Part shown: in pieces, positions 33,121 through 41,824 of the stretch | Numbering within the stretch: the stretch's first letter is position 1 | Layout: every line of letters begins with the position of its first letter | Origin: Eubacterium sp. TM05-53 | Lineage (GTDB): Bacteria; Bacillota_I; Bacilli_A; Erysipelotrichales; Erysipelotrichaceae | Assembly: GCF_003436425.1 (NCBI RefSeq) | Contig: NZ_QSPK01000011.1 | Location: 1 to 49,050 of the forward strand | Length of the DNA stretch: 49,050 bases | Direction of reading: 5' to 3' | Notes under the pieces: generated by a model | Databases searched by the model: none | What the model saw: only the letters and a program-made list of their open reading frames with translations | Told to the model about the DNA's origin: nothing | Program-made: the position numbers and the translations under genes

Positions 33121-33218
33121 TTTGACAGTTGGGCAAAAGAAAAACGAGCATTTGTTCTTTATATAAAAATGAAATGCTCGTTTTTAGGTATTTTAAAATG
33201 TTGTATGGGATTATAATA
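33121..33218 (+). repeat. 98-bp hairpin repeat, copy 3
   Basis: It has the same blocks and offsets as copies 1 and 2 (33157, 33180, 33194). Here the arms form a strong stem (AAAAACGAGCATTT with AAATGCTCGTTTTT) with the CTTTATATAAA block in the loop. It overlaps the last 8 bp of the NUDIX gene and can serve as its terminator. Confidence 0.75.
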
Positions 33219-33597
33219 TTTCTTTTAGTTTTTTGATTAATCCTAAATCTGCAGGTAGCCAATCTACTGAATCTAATGTTTCTTTAGTTAGCCATTTGGC
33301 AGATTCGTGTTCTAATAGAGTTAAATTTCCTTTAAGAATTGTACAAATGAAACATTCCATGGATAGGTGGAAGTTTGGATAGTCGTATTCAACTGTATCA
33401 AAGTATTCTTCGACTTGAATGGTTGTATCTAATTCTTCTTTGATTTCACGAACAATGGCTTGTTTGCTAGTTTCATTGGGTTCTACTTTTCCTCCAGGAA
33501 ATTCCCATCCGTCTTTAAATTCGCCATAACCTCTTTGGGTGGCGAATATTTTATTTTCATCTTTAATAATGGCAGCTACTACGTGTATTGTTTTCAA
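33211..33597 (-). CDS. NUDIX hydrolase, MutT/8-oxo-dGTP diphosphatase type
   Basis: The 128-residue hydrolase has the Nudix box GGKVEPNETSKQAIVREIKEEL (G at 36 to L at 57), with an N-terminal VVAAII strand and FATQRGYGEFKDGWEFPGGK, typical of MutT. It would cleave oxidised or modified nucleoside triphosphates. It starts 4 nt after the helicase gene stop, so the pair is one operon, which suggests a joint role in DNA repair or phage defence rather than general housekeeping (inference). Confidence 0.9.
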   Translation of the reverse strand: MKTIHVVAAIIKDENKIFATQRGYGEFKDGWEFPGGKVEPNETSKQAIVREIKEELDTTIQVEEYFDTVEYDYPNFHLSMECFICTILKGNLTLLEHESAKWLTKETLDSVDWLPADLGLIKKLKEIL

Positions 33598-33601
33598 AAA
33601 A

Positions 33602-36445
33602 TCACTCCTCTACAATGTATCGATAAATGTCTTCTCTTACGGGTGTATCCAATTGCCATAAGATTTCGACGGCTGTTTTTTGTGTGTTTGGCATCACAAA
33701 CTGTTTGGTCTTATCTATCTCTGCTTGCATATGGCCTAGATAATAAAATTCTTTGCTTGTTTTATCATCTTTGTTCTTTCGCACAAACAAATGAACTTCA
33801 ATGCCTCTTTCTTTGGCGTACAAGAAGTTTTGTACGTCATCACTGCTTGTGGTTCTTCCAGATTTGGATATCGCAATCAATTGACTTTCATTGATAAAAT
33901 GATCTTCATATTTGATGGTATCTTGAATGTCATTTGCCTTGTCATAATTGATAAAGACAGGGAATGTTTTGGTTGTTTGATCATATTTGTATCCCCCAAT
34001 ATTTAATGGAACTTCATTGTGCTGCCAATTTAATAAGCGACAGGCATCTTCGTATGTATATTTTTGATAAAGAACAAAGTTTGTATCTTTATATGTATTC
34101 TTATAATGTTTATTATATTGATCCAATGCGTATTCAATGATTTCTTTTACCATGGATTTAAATTCGTTGTTTTCTAAACATGTTTTAAAGGATTTTGAAA
34201 TCTTTTTGTCTTCAATAAAAATACAATCTTTAAACGTATTCTTTCCAGAACCAGTAGGAAATTCATTGGTGAAGATGTTTAATACATTTGTTTGGGATAG
34301 ATCATTTGTATATTCTTGATTGTTGATTAAATTTTTTAGTGTTTCAAGCTCTATCTTTCTTTTTCCATTGGCAAGTTTTGTACAAATAAACTTAATAAAG
34401 TTTTCTTCAAGTTCATTTAATCTTACTTTATAATCCTTTTCATATTTCTTTAAAAAAGCATAGTAAGATCCCAGTGATTTGTTGTCGAAAATTCTTTGTA
34501 CGTCAATTTCTCCATAGGTTTCAAAATCCATAAGAGTAGGGATTCTTCCAAGTTTATTCTTTAGATTTTTATAGCTATCCTTAATGAGCTTGATATCCGC
34601 AAAATTGGCGGTGTCAATCGACGCAAAAATTTGTTTCTTACTGATTTCATCAAAGTGAATCGTACTCGATCCTGGAATAATTCTTTCACCCTCAAGAACA
34701 TATCGTCTTATATTGTCTTTGTTGTAAGAACGATCTCCAGATAGGGCGATTGGAATCATGAAGTTGTTTTTGTAGTTTCCAATAAAGTCTAGAATGACAA
34801 CATATTCTTTGTCTTGTGATTTTCTTAGGCCTCGACCTAATTGTTGGACAAAGACAATTGGTGATTGTGTGGGTCTTAATAGGACAACTTGATTGATTTC
34901 AGGAATGTCGACACCTTCATTAAAAATGTCTACAGTTAAAATGTATTGTAGATAGTCACTTCTTGTATCGGATACTAAGCGATCAATCGCATCTTCTCTT
35001 TTTTCTTGACTATCTTCTCCACTTAAGGCTAGGGTTCGATATCCTCTTAGATTTAATCTTTCACTAAGGGCTGCCGCTTCTTTCTTGGAACTGCAAAACA
35101 TGAGTCCTTTCACTCTTTCTCCACTATAGCCATAGTAATTGGTTTGTTCGATAATGTAGTCAACTCTTTGGTTGGATGTTAAATAGTTGAAGTCAGTAAA
35201 ATCGGTTTCGTTTCCGTCTGTTAAAAAGTCGGTAATACCAAAATAGTGGAATGGACATAATAAATTTTCTTCTAGGGCTTGTTGAAGACGGATCTCATAG
35301 GCAATATTATGATCGAATGCTGCATATACATCAAAGTCATCTGTTCTTTCTGGGCTTGCGCTCATTCCTAGCCAAAACTTTGGCTTAAAGTAGTTCATGA
35401 TTTCTTGGTAGCTTTTAGCTCCAATGCGATGGGCTTCATCAATGATGATCGTATCAAATGTATTTGGATCAAAACTAGAATATACTTCTTTTTTAGACAT
35501 CGTCTGCATGGTTGCAAATAAGTAGTCTACATCTGTATCTTTACTATTTCCGGATAATAGTCCAAATGTTTTTGTGTTTCCAAATACATGTTTATAACTG
35601 TTTAAAGCTTGTTTGGCAATCTGCTCTCTATGTACTAAAAATAAGGCTCTTTTTGGATTTTGGTCTTTCATGGCAAATGCTGAGGCATAGGTCTTGCCAG
35701 TTCCGGTGGCCGAGATCAACAAACTTTTCGATTCATTCGCATTGCGAAGTTTTCTAAGATTGGAAATAAAAGCTTGTTGCATAGAATTTGGAATCAGTTG
35801 TTTAGAAGGTAATTTGATTTCTTCTTTTTGTTTCACCCTTTTAAATTCTTCATAATGCACTCGATATGCACCGATGAATGCATCATAAGAATATGTATTT
35901 GGATGATTCCATAATTCATCAAATTCGTCTAACATTTCAGAAACAAATTCTCCGGATTTTGTAGAAACAATTTTCGTATTCCATTCGCGATTTGTGGTTA
36001 AAGCCGTATTTGTCATGTTACTAGAACCTACAAGAATTTTATATATCTCATCCGATTGAAAGATATATCCCTTGGTATGAAAACCATTCTTTGAGTCGGG
36101 TACAAGATACATCTTAAGTTCAATATTCGAAAATGTAGCCAGTTTATCTAAGGCTTTTGGATCACTAAATGCCAAATAGTCCGTTGTTAGAATTTTACCT
36201 TTGATGCCTTTATCTTCTAAAGTACGAAGCGTTTGAAGTAAGGGGGTAATACCTCCCATCGTAATAAAGGCTACACTGATTAAAAAGGAGTCGCAGTGTA
36301 ATAGTTCATCTTCAATGGTGCTTAATACTTTTCTTCCATTCTTATAATCGTTTGAAATAAATTGAGGTCGATATAATACGTTGGAAGATATATTTTTGTC
36401 TATAAATGCGGTGGATAATCCGCTTTGTATATTTTGATAGTTCAT
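33602..36445 (-). CDS. PLD nuclease - DEAD/DEAH helicase - DUF3427 protein
   Basis: A 947-residue protein. An N-terminal phospholipase-D-like nuclease domain has FHTKGYIF and VGSSNMT (about 120-145). A superfamily II helicase follows with Walker A ATGTGKTYA, IIDEAHR, MSASPERT and motif VI QQLGRGLRK. The C-terminal third is DUF3427. Such proteins occur in mobile and defence islands and are thought to process DNA. The ATG at 36454 lies inside a TATAAT, so ATG 36445, 7 nt after this -10, is preferred. The message is then leaderless. Confidence 0.9.
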   Translation of the reverse strand: MNYQNIQSGLSTAFIDKNISSNVLYRPQFISNDYKNGRKVLSTIEDELLHCDSFLISVAFITMGGITPLLQTLRTLEDKGIKGKILTTDYLAFSDPKALDKLATFSNIELKMYLVPDSKNGFHTKGYIFQSDEIYKILVGSSNMTNTALTTNREWNTKIVSTKSGEFVSEMLDEFDELWNHPNTYSYDAFIGAYRVHYEEFKRVKQKEEIKLPSKQLIPNSMQQAFISNLRKLRNANESKSLLISATGTGKTYASAFAMKDQNPKRALFLVHREQIAKQALNSYKHVFGNTKTFGLLSGNSKDTDVDYLFATMQTMSKKEVYSSFDPNTFDTIIIDEAHRIGAKSYQEIMNYFKPKFWLGMSASPERTDDFDVYAAFDHNIAYEIRLQQALEENLLCPFHYFGITDFLTDGNETDFTDFNYLTSNQRVDYIIEQTNYYGYSGERVKGLMFCSSKKEAAALSERLNLRGYRTLALSGEDSQEKREDAIDRLVSDTRSDYLQYILTVDIFNEGVDIPEINQVVLLRPTQSPIVFVQQLGRGLRKSQDKEYVVILDFIGNYKNNFMIPIALSGDRSYNKDNIRRYVLEGERIIPGSSTIHFDEISKKQIFASIDTANFADIKLIKDSYKNLKNKLGRIPTLMDFETYGEIDVQRIFDNKSLGSYYAFLKKYEKDYKVRLNELEENFIKFICTKLANGKRKIELETLKNLINNQEYTNDLSQTNVLNIFTNEFPTGSGKNTFKDCIFIEDKKISKSFKTCLENNEFKSMVKEIIEYALDQYNKHYKNTYKDTNFVLYQKYTYEDACRLLNWQHNEVPLNIGGYKYDQTTKTFPVFINYDKANDIQDTIKYEDHFINESQLIAISKSGRTTSSDDVQNFLYAKERGIEVHLFVRKNKDDKTSKEFYYLGHMQAEIDKTKQFVMPNTQKTAVEILWQLDTPVREDIYRYIVEE

Positions 36446-36452
36446 ACCTAAC

Positions 36453-36498
36453 ATTATACCAGCATTAAAATGAAATCATAGATCGAAAAGGTTATAAT
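36453..36498. promoter_or_regulatory. Divergent promoters of helicase and HNH operons
   Basis: The minus strand has extended -10 TGGTATAAT with hexamer at 36453-36458, leaderless for the helicase. The plus strand has TATAAT at 36493-36498, with start near 36505 for the HNH operon. Confidence 0.6.
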
Positions 36499-36513
36499 AA
36501 TTGTAGAAAGAAC

Positions 36514-37656
36514 ATGGGTATGAATATGGAATTTATAAAAAAAGATGACTATTCTGGGGAACTGGATTATCGGGCTTTTGGGAGTATGTTGGATCATCCT
36601 ACGCAATGCTACAAATTCTATTGGTTAGAAGCTATTATGAATTTGATGCTAAAAAAACATCGGTTTTCTTTTGATGAAATCTTTGATGAGATGATTGTAT
36701 CAGCTTGGTATACAGTTACACAATATCATTTGTTTTTGGGGCCAATGATTGAAGGAGAAAGAAGAGATGCGATCAATCGTGCTATTGATGTATTGGTTGA
36801 AAATACGTCTTTAAATGAGAATTCTAAACCAGATGGGATTCGTGGTGTATTAAAAGAACAAAATTCATTGATTCTAGAGTATAAGAGAAAACTTTCAAAA
36901 AATGTTCCCTATAAATTATTGAGTAGTTTTTCATCTGAACTAACAAAAGATAAGGGGGATGCGTATCGTATTGAATATATTCAAATATTGAATCAAGAAA
37001 TTCATCTGCCTTATATTATTGAGAATGGAGTGGGGATTGGTAAGTATGTTGTTTTACAAGAGGAATGGATTCCTTTCTTAATGGATAATTATTTGATTAT
37101 TAAAAATTGGATTCAGTATAATAAGATTCAATTTCTTCAAATGATCAATCCGGGTGTGCCGGGAATTATTAATAAGTTGGATGATGAAAGGAATAATGTA
37201 AGGCATTTAGAAAGAGTTCGTGATTTGTGGAATGCTCATATTGAAGTGTCAAATAAAGAAATTGTGGATATATATACAGGTAATAAATTAGAATCTACGT
37301 TTGATGTGGATCACTTCATTCCGTGGTCTTATGTAGCACATGATGAAATGTGGAATTTAATACCGAGCAATGCAAGCGCAAATCGTTCAAAGAGTAATCA
37401 TTTACCAGAGTGGGATTTGTACTTTCATAAGATGGCAAACATGGAGTATGACTTGTATAAGAGTGTTGTAGAATATGATTCAATTCATAAGTTGTTTGAG
37501 AAATGTTATGCAAAAAATCTTCAGTCTTTATGGGCAATAGAAGAATTGTATATTAAAGGTAATACGGAATATGAGTTTAAACATAAGTTAGAAGCGCATA
37601 TGCATCCTTTGTATGAGGCGGCTAGAATGCAGGGGTATAGTGAATGGAAAATATAA
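36514..37656 (+). CDS. HNH endonuclease domain protein, first gene of a three-gene operon
   Basis: A 380-residue protein with a large N-terminal region of unknown fold and a C-terminal HNH motif. FDVDHFIPWSYVAHDEMWNL begins near 264, then PSNASANRSKSNHLP, with the metal His in VDHF and further Asn and His. Related HNH proteins act as effectors in anti-phage systems. Three in-frame ATG codons open the frame (36514, 36520, 36526) and AGAAAG precedes the first. It overlaps the next gene by 13 nt, a sign of tight coupling. Confidence 0.75.
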   Translation: MGMNMEFIKKDDYSGELDYRAFGSMLDHPTQCYKFYWLEAIMNLMLKKHRFSFDEIFDEMIVSAWYTVTQYHLFLGPMIEGERRDAINRAIDVLVENTSLNENSKPDGIRGVLKEQNSLILEYKRKLSKNVPYKLLSSFSSELTKDKGDAYRIEYIQILNQEIHLPYIIENGVGIGKYVVLQEEWIPFLMDNYLIIKNWIQYNKIQFLQMINPGVPGIINKLDDERNNVRHLERVRDLWNAHIEVSNKEIVDIYTGNKLESTFDVDHFIPWSYVAHDEMWNLIPSNASANRSKSNHLPEWDLYFHKMANMEYDLYKSVVEYDSIHKLFEKCYAKNLQSLWAIEELYIKGNTEYEFKHKLEAHMHPLYEAARMQGYSEWKI

Positions 37657-38411
37657 TAATTTCAAAAGAGTTTCTAGATTGGTATGACTATTACAAGGAG
37701 TGTAAAGAAAAGTATTCGAGTTTAGTAAATGATGTAGAGAATAAAATGATTTGTGGTAAATATAAAGATATTAAACTTCCTTTTTCAAATATGAATACGA
37801 ATCATTTGAATCGTGATATAGATAGTCTTGAAAAAATTCGTATATTAATGATGCAGGGAAGTACAAGTCAGATTAATGTAGAAATTGAACTTGTGAAAGA
37901 AAAAATGTTAGAGTCTTGTCGAAATGTGAACTTTGGCATATTGTGCAATCCTTTGGCGAGTACTCTTTATCGTATAATTTTGGATTCAAGTAAAACAAAG
38001 AAACATATTGAGGATGTTTCTAAACAATGTAAAGAAAACGAGTTCTATGTTTCTGTTTGTTTAAGACATTTCTATGCTTCTATTTGCGAAGAGTGTATAA
38101 AGGAATATAGTTCGTATGGGTTTATGGAGTTACTAAATTCTTTAATTGAAGAGGATAAGGTTAGTGAGGCTTGTAGTTTTTGTCCAATCTATGAAGAAAT
38201 TTATATCCAAGCAAATGAAAAGGGATTGCTTTCAAAAGAATTAATACAGGTAATGCAGCAGTATGGTGTGAATGTACCTGTTTCAAAGAAGAAGGAGACA
38301 AAGCAGCTGCAGGTACCTGCTTCTGTAAAGAAGAAAGAAACACCGAAAAAGTCAAAATTAGATATAGAAACGCGTAAAAAGATTGTAGGGGATGGCGTTA
38401 AGAAAATCTAA
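37644..38411 (+). CDS. Unknown protein (255 aa) with lysine-rich tail
   Basis: I do not recognise the family. The first 205 residues are mainly helical with several Cys (for example SVCLRHFYASICEEC and EACSFCPIYEE), which could bind metal. The tail (about 212-255) is lysine-rich and disordered-looking and may bind nucleic acid. The gene starts inside the HNH gene and stops 3 nt before the next, so the three products probably act together. Confidence 0.65.
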   Translation: MENIIISKEFLDWYDYYKECKEKYSSLVNDVENKMICGKYKDIKLPFSNMNTNHLNRDIDSLEKIRILMMQGSTSQINVEIELVKEKMLESCRNVNFGILCNPLASTLYRIILDSSKTKKHIEDVSKQCKENEFYVSVCLRHFYASICEECIKEYSSYGFMELLNSLIEEDKVSEACSFCPIYEEIYIQANEKGLLSKELIQVMQQYGVNVPVSKKKETKQLQVPASVKKKETPKKSKLDIETRKKIVGDGVKKI

Positions 38412-38414
38412 GAT

Positions 38415-39176
38415 ATGAGTGATGAGGAGCTTATATCTCGTTATGATGGTAAGTCAGAGGATGAGGTTCAAGAAATGCTTTATGAGGAGCCTTGGTGCGA
38501 GAATGAATATTTTGATGATGATCTACTTGCGTTTCTTAGCGTATTAACATGTATGAGTATAGATTTTGAGGATGCCTTTATTAATTGGTTGGCTCATTTT
38601 ATATTTAGAAGATTGATTGATATACATAAGAAAGTGGTGGTTGAGCCACCTAAAATGGTGAAGACAACTCCACCTAAAGTACAATCTTCAAAGGTTCGTA
38701 AGGTAAATCAGGGTGGCACCTCATCTAATAAAAGTGTGACGAGATCCCCAAAGATTCGCAGTGAGCATGTGAGTCAATCTTCTAGAAATGTAAATCAAGC
38801 CAGGGCTTCAGTAGCTATTAAACAGGAGGAAACATCAGATGGTAAGGGTGGAATTATTTTCTTGATCATTATTGGACTTCTGTTTGGATATGGATATATT
38901 TCTTTGAAAAAGGAAGAGGCAGAATGGGATATGGCACAGAAGCAGTATCGTATTGAGAGTAGGCGGAAATCTGAACAAAATGAGTTTAAGGTAAGGGAAG
39001 AGAAGCGTAAAAAGAAAGAGGGGCAAAGTTCAAACTCATCATCATCTTCTTCGTCCTCATCTTATGATGAAGGAAGTGATGATGCATATTCTGGTGATTA
39101 TGATGAGAATCGTTACGATAACGATGAAAATTATCGTGATGGTGTAGATGATATGTTGGATGAACTGGGAGAATAA
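38415..39176 (+). CDS. Unknown single-pass membrane protein with Ser-rich acidic tail
   Basis: The 253-residue protein has an acidic N-terminal domain (1-75), a Pro/Ser/Lys-rich linker (about 80-140), one membrane helix (about 145-165, GGIIFLIIIGLLFGYGYI), a charged helical stretch and a C-terminus with a run of nine Ser and many Asp/Glu. I do not know the family. As third gene after an HNH protein, it may anchor or trigger the system at the membrane (inference). Confidence 0.6.
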   Translation: MSDEELISRYDGKSEDEVQEMLYEEPWCENEYFDDDLLAFLSVLTCMSIDFEDAFINWLAHFIFRRLIDIHKKVVVEPPKMVKTTPPKVQSSKVRKVNQGGTSSNKSVTRSPKIRSEHVSQSSRNVNQARASVAIKQEETSDGKGGIIFLIIIGLLFGYGYISLKKEEAEWDMAQKQYRIESRRKSEQNEFKVREEKRKKKEGQSSNSSSSSSSSSYDEGSDDAYSGDYDENRYDNDENYRDGVDDMLDELGE

Positions 39177-39205
39177 AGAAAAATACAGTGAAAGACTTAT
39201 TGAAT

Positions 39206-39246
39206 ATTTGTATACTCATGAGTAGTATACTTACGAGTATACAAAT
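39206..39246. promoter_or_regulatory. Large inverted repeat containing three GTATAC palindromes
   Basis: Perfect 12-bp arms ATTTGTATACTC (39206-39217) and GAGTATACAAAT (39235-39246) flank a 17-bp centre with a third GTATAC (39225-39230) and ACTCATGAGT. It lies between convergent genes, so a promoter role is unlikely. A recombination, partition or protein-binding site is possible. Confidence 0.55.
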
Positions 39247-39268
39247 TTATTAACAAATGATAATTTAG

Positions 39269-39297
39269 GCATCTGTTTAGGATAGGTGCTTTTTTTG
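39269..39297 (+). terminator. Terminator of the HNH operon
   Basis: GCATCT (39269-39274) pairs with AGGTGC (39284-39289), one G-T pair, followed by seven T. Confidence 0.7.
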
Positions 39298-39303
39298 TTG
39301 ATG

Positions 39304-39330
39304 AAAAAAAGAAGTGCAACAACACTTCTT
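39304..39330 (-). terminator. Terminator of the PRD regulator gene
   Basis: On the minus strand AAGAAGTG, a 6-nt loop and CACTTCTT run into a T tract. The stem overlaps the stop codon. Confidence 0.75.
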
Positions 39331-41257
39331 ATAATAGAGATACCATGATTTTAATGAAATCATCATAATCTGTAGCATGTAGTATTTTTTTTACGTTTTC
39401 CGGTTCACTTAAAATCATTGTGATTGGATCATAGATTTCATTAAATATGTAGCGTTCATTTTTATTGAAGCACATCATAATGACTAGATTTACAGGGTGT
39501 TCATTCCATGATATTGGATTTTCACTAATTAATATGTTGATACCCGTTTTATTGGCATGCATTTTCATGGCGTGTGGAATCGCAAAATTTCCAAATGCAG
39601 TAGAAGACATTTTTTCTCGTTCTAATACTTCATCTTTAAAATGAGTGTCTACATAGTCTAACTTCACAAGCTTTTTTACCATGTAATTAATACATTTTTC
39701 ATGTGTGTCTAAATTGTTTTTTCTTTCAAATAGTTCTGGAGATAATAACTCTTTTAAGTGTTTTTCAAATTCATTTTTCTTTTTTTGTGTTTGAATTTCA
39801 GAAATACGATTCCTTAAATTTGAGATATCACGATCATTTAGTATGATATTGATTCGTATTGTTGGAATTTGAATAGGAGTTGCCAAAGGGATCGTTGTGA
39901 TAACTAAATCGATGTCATTGACTTTATCAATTTGACTTTCATCTGTAAGAATGTTTGTGATCAACAAATCATTTTCAAAATCATTATAAATGGCATCTGT
40001 AATTCTAGAATTGATTCCATAGTAGTTAGGACAATATAAAACTGCTTTTACTTTTGAAGTTAAATTCTTTTGTGTTTCTAATGCACTTCCTAAATGAAAG
40101 GCAATATAAGCTATTTCATCATCATTAATCGAAATTCCTGTTTTACTCTTAATGGTTCTTGCCAAGTTGACAGAGGCATCATAAATTAAAGGACAAGATA
40201 ATTTAATACTTTCAGTTAATGGGTTTTTACTAAAGTAGTTATTTTTGGATCTAACTAATAAGTTTTTGATGTGAAGGGCAAAACGAATTAAGAATTCTTG
40301 TTCACTTAAGTCAATATAGTAGAATGCATTAATATCATTGATTAATTCTTTGACAAGTTCTAAACATTCTTTTCCTACAAATTGCTCTAAGTTATTGGCA
40401 TCAATACTTTGATAATCAATATTTGTTGCTCTAGAAATAATTAAAAGTGTCATTTCATAAATTTCAGCATCACTATATTGAATGTCAAATTTTTCTTCTA
40501 AACGTTTTGCGAGTTCTTTAGACATTTCATATTCGTGTAAACGCACAGCTGGCAAAGTATCTACCTTCGTAGTGTTGATATTGTTATTGCGAATTCGATC
40601 AACGGCAATTGTGATGTGTAAAATTAAATTAATTAGGGAATAGTCATTCACAAAGTAATGGTATTTATCAAATATTTCTAAAACAGTACTACGAATGTAA
40701 TGTATATCAATATTCGTAAAGGCTTTTTGAAGAGAATCAATATTCACAAAATTGACATTACTTTCTTTATAAAGAATGGAACTTAAAAGTTTTCGTTTAT
40801 TCTTTTCTAAACCAATACATTTGATGGAATCGGATTTTGTTTCGAGTTCTAAATCATATTTTTTAAGCTTTCTTTTTACTTTATTTAATTCTACTTTTAA
40901 TGTAGACATAGAAATATATAATTCATCACATAATTCATATAAATCTAGGGAATGATTGATTTTTTCATCTTTTCCAGTATTATGATGAATCAATTTGTTG
41001 ATGATATAGAATACGCGTTCTTGTGATGTTTGGGGAATATGTTCATTCGAAGTATTAAATAAAGAAAGGGCTTGATCGACATTTACAGAGTATCCTTCAT
41101 TTGAGGATGTTAATAAATTTGGATATTCTTCATTTATTTCTTTGGCATAATTTTTGATTGAACGTACAGAAACTTGTAATAGCTCAGCCAGTTGATTTGA
41201 AGTTTTTGGTTGTGATTCTAATAAGTGTTTTATAAGCTTTTCTGAATTCGGCCTCAT
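39329..41257 (-). CDS. PRD-containing PTS transcriptional regulator with EIIA domain (LicR/MtlR type)
   Basis: The 642-residue regulator has an N-terminal helix-turn-helix (1-55, TSNQLAELLQVSVRSIKNYAKE) and a second HTH-like region (about 95-150). Two PRDs follow, with His in RLHEYEMSK and IAFHLGSALE, then an EIIB-like segment (VLYCPNYYGINSRI) and a C-terminal EIIA domain with active His in GNFAIPHAM. PTS phosphorylation of these His residues tunes activity. It diverges from the PTS genes and probably activates them through the dyad at 41340-41385. AAAGGGGA fixes ATG 41257. Confidence 0.88.
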   Translation of the reverse strand: MRPNSEKLIKHLLESQPKTSNQLAELLQVSVRSIKNYAKEINEEYPNLLTSSNEGYSVNVDQALSLFNTSNEHIPQTSQERVFYIINKLIHHNTGKDEKINHSLDLYELCDELYISMSTLKVELNKVKRKLKKYDLELETKSDSIKCIGLEKNKRKLLSSILYKESNVNFVNIDSLQKAFTNIDIHYIRSTVLEIFDKYHYFVNDYSLINLILHITIAVDRIRNNNINTTKVDTLPAVRLHEYEMSKELAKRLEEKFDIQYSDAEIYEMTLLIISRATNIDYQSIDANNLEQFVGKECLELVKELINDINAFYYIDLSEQEFLIRFALHIKNLLVRSKNNYFSKNPLTESIKLSCPLIYDASVNLARTIKSKTGISINDDEIAYIAFHLGSALETQKNLTSKVKAVLYCPNYYGINSRITDAIYNDFENDLLITNILTDESQIDKVNDIDLVITTIPLATPIQIPTIRINIILNDRDISNLRNRISEIQTQKKKNEFEKHLKELLSPELFERKNNLDTHEKCINYMVKKLVKLDYVDTHFKDEVLEREKMSSTAFGNFAIPHAMKMHANKTGINILISENPISWNEHPVNLVIMMCFNKNERYIFNEIYDPITMILSEPENVKKILHATDYDDFIKIMVSLL

Positions 41258-41302
41258 GGTGTATCCCCTTTCAAAATAAAGAATATAAATTGTTTCTTTC
41301 AT

Positions 41303-41332
41303 ATTATATAGTTTACAATATGAATAATCCAA
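41303..41332 (-). promoter_or_regulatory. Promoter of the PRD regulator gene
   Basis: On the minus strand TTGGAT (41327-41332) and TATAAT (41303-41308) are 18 bp apart. Confidence 0.6.
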
Positions 41333-41339
41333 CAAAAAG

Positions 41340-41385
41340 TTGCACGGGTGCAGTGCAATTAATTATCTGCACCTTAGGGGTGCAA
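41340..41385. promoter_or_regulatory. Dyad operator candidate upstream of the PTS operon
   Basis: Paired blocks TTGCAC and TGCAG (41340-41353) mirror CTGCA and GTGCAA (41367-41385). The dyad lies upstream of a weak promoter (CATAAT 41417-41422 without a good -35), as expected for an activator-dependent PRD target. Confidence 0.6.
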
Positions 41386-41476
41386 ATGTTGAGTAGAATT
41401 AATATTGTTTCTCTTGCATAATGTTAGTGTCGACAAACAAACAAAGCAAAAAAGCTAATGAAAGGAATGAATTATA

Positions 41477-41791
41477 ATGAAAAAATTAAATGTTTTATTG
41501 GTATGTGGATCTGGTGCTAGTTCTGGATTCATGGCTGCAAACATGAGAAAAGCAGCTAGTAAACAAGGATTGGAAATTGATATTAAGGCTCGTAGTGAAT
41601 CTGAAATTGAAAACTACATTGATGAAATCGATGCTTTAATGGTTGGACCACACTTGGCTTACATTTTAGATGATATTGATGAATATACTCATGGAACCAA
41701 TGTAAAGGTTATTCTAATGAAGGCTGATTATTATTCAACATTAAATGGAGAAAAAGCAATTGCTCATTTAATGGAAGAAATGAACAAATAG
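41477..41791 (+). CDS. PTS EIIB component, lactose/cellobiose family
   Basis: The 104-residue protein carries the phosphocysteine in the N-terminal loop VLLVCGSGASSGFMA (Cys 10). It passes phosphate from EIIA to the sugar during transport by the IIC partner. Length and fold match CelA/ChbB. It is first in the operon, preceded by an AAAGGAATG-type ribosome site. Confidence 0.93.
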   Translation: MKKLNVLLVCGSGASSGFMAANMRKAASKQGLEIDIKARSESEIENYIDEIDALMVGPHLAYILDDIDEYTHGTNVKVILMKADYYSTLNGEKAIAHLMEEMNK

Positions 41792-41824
41792 AAAAAGATA
41801 ATTATAGGAGAGTATTTAGATATT

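Noticed and set aside
31733..33218. 98-bp repeats as MITEs or insertion-sequence ends
   Set aside because: No terminal inverted repeats or target-site duplications are visible, and internal spacing is conserved while internal sequence is not.
33026..33262. 78-aa minus-strand frame between the 36-aa toxin and the NUDIX gene
   Set aside because: It overlaps the NUDIX gene end, repeat copy 3 and the toxin leader, and shows no family features.
38986..39219. His-rich 77-aa minus-strand frame
   Set aside because: The His-rich sequence is only the antisense of the Ser/Asp-rich tail of the membrane protein gene.
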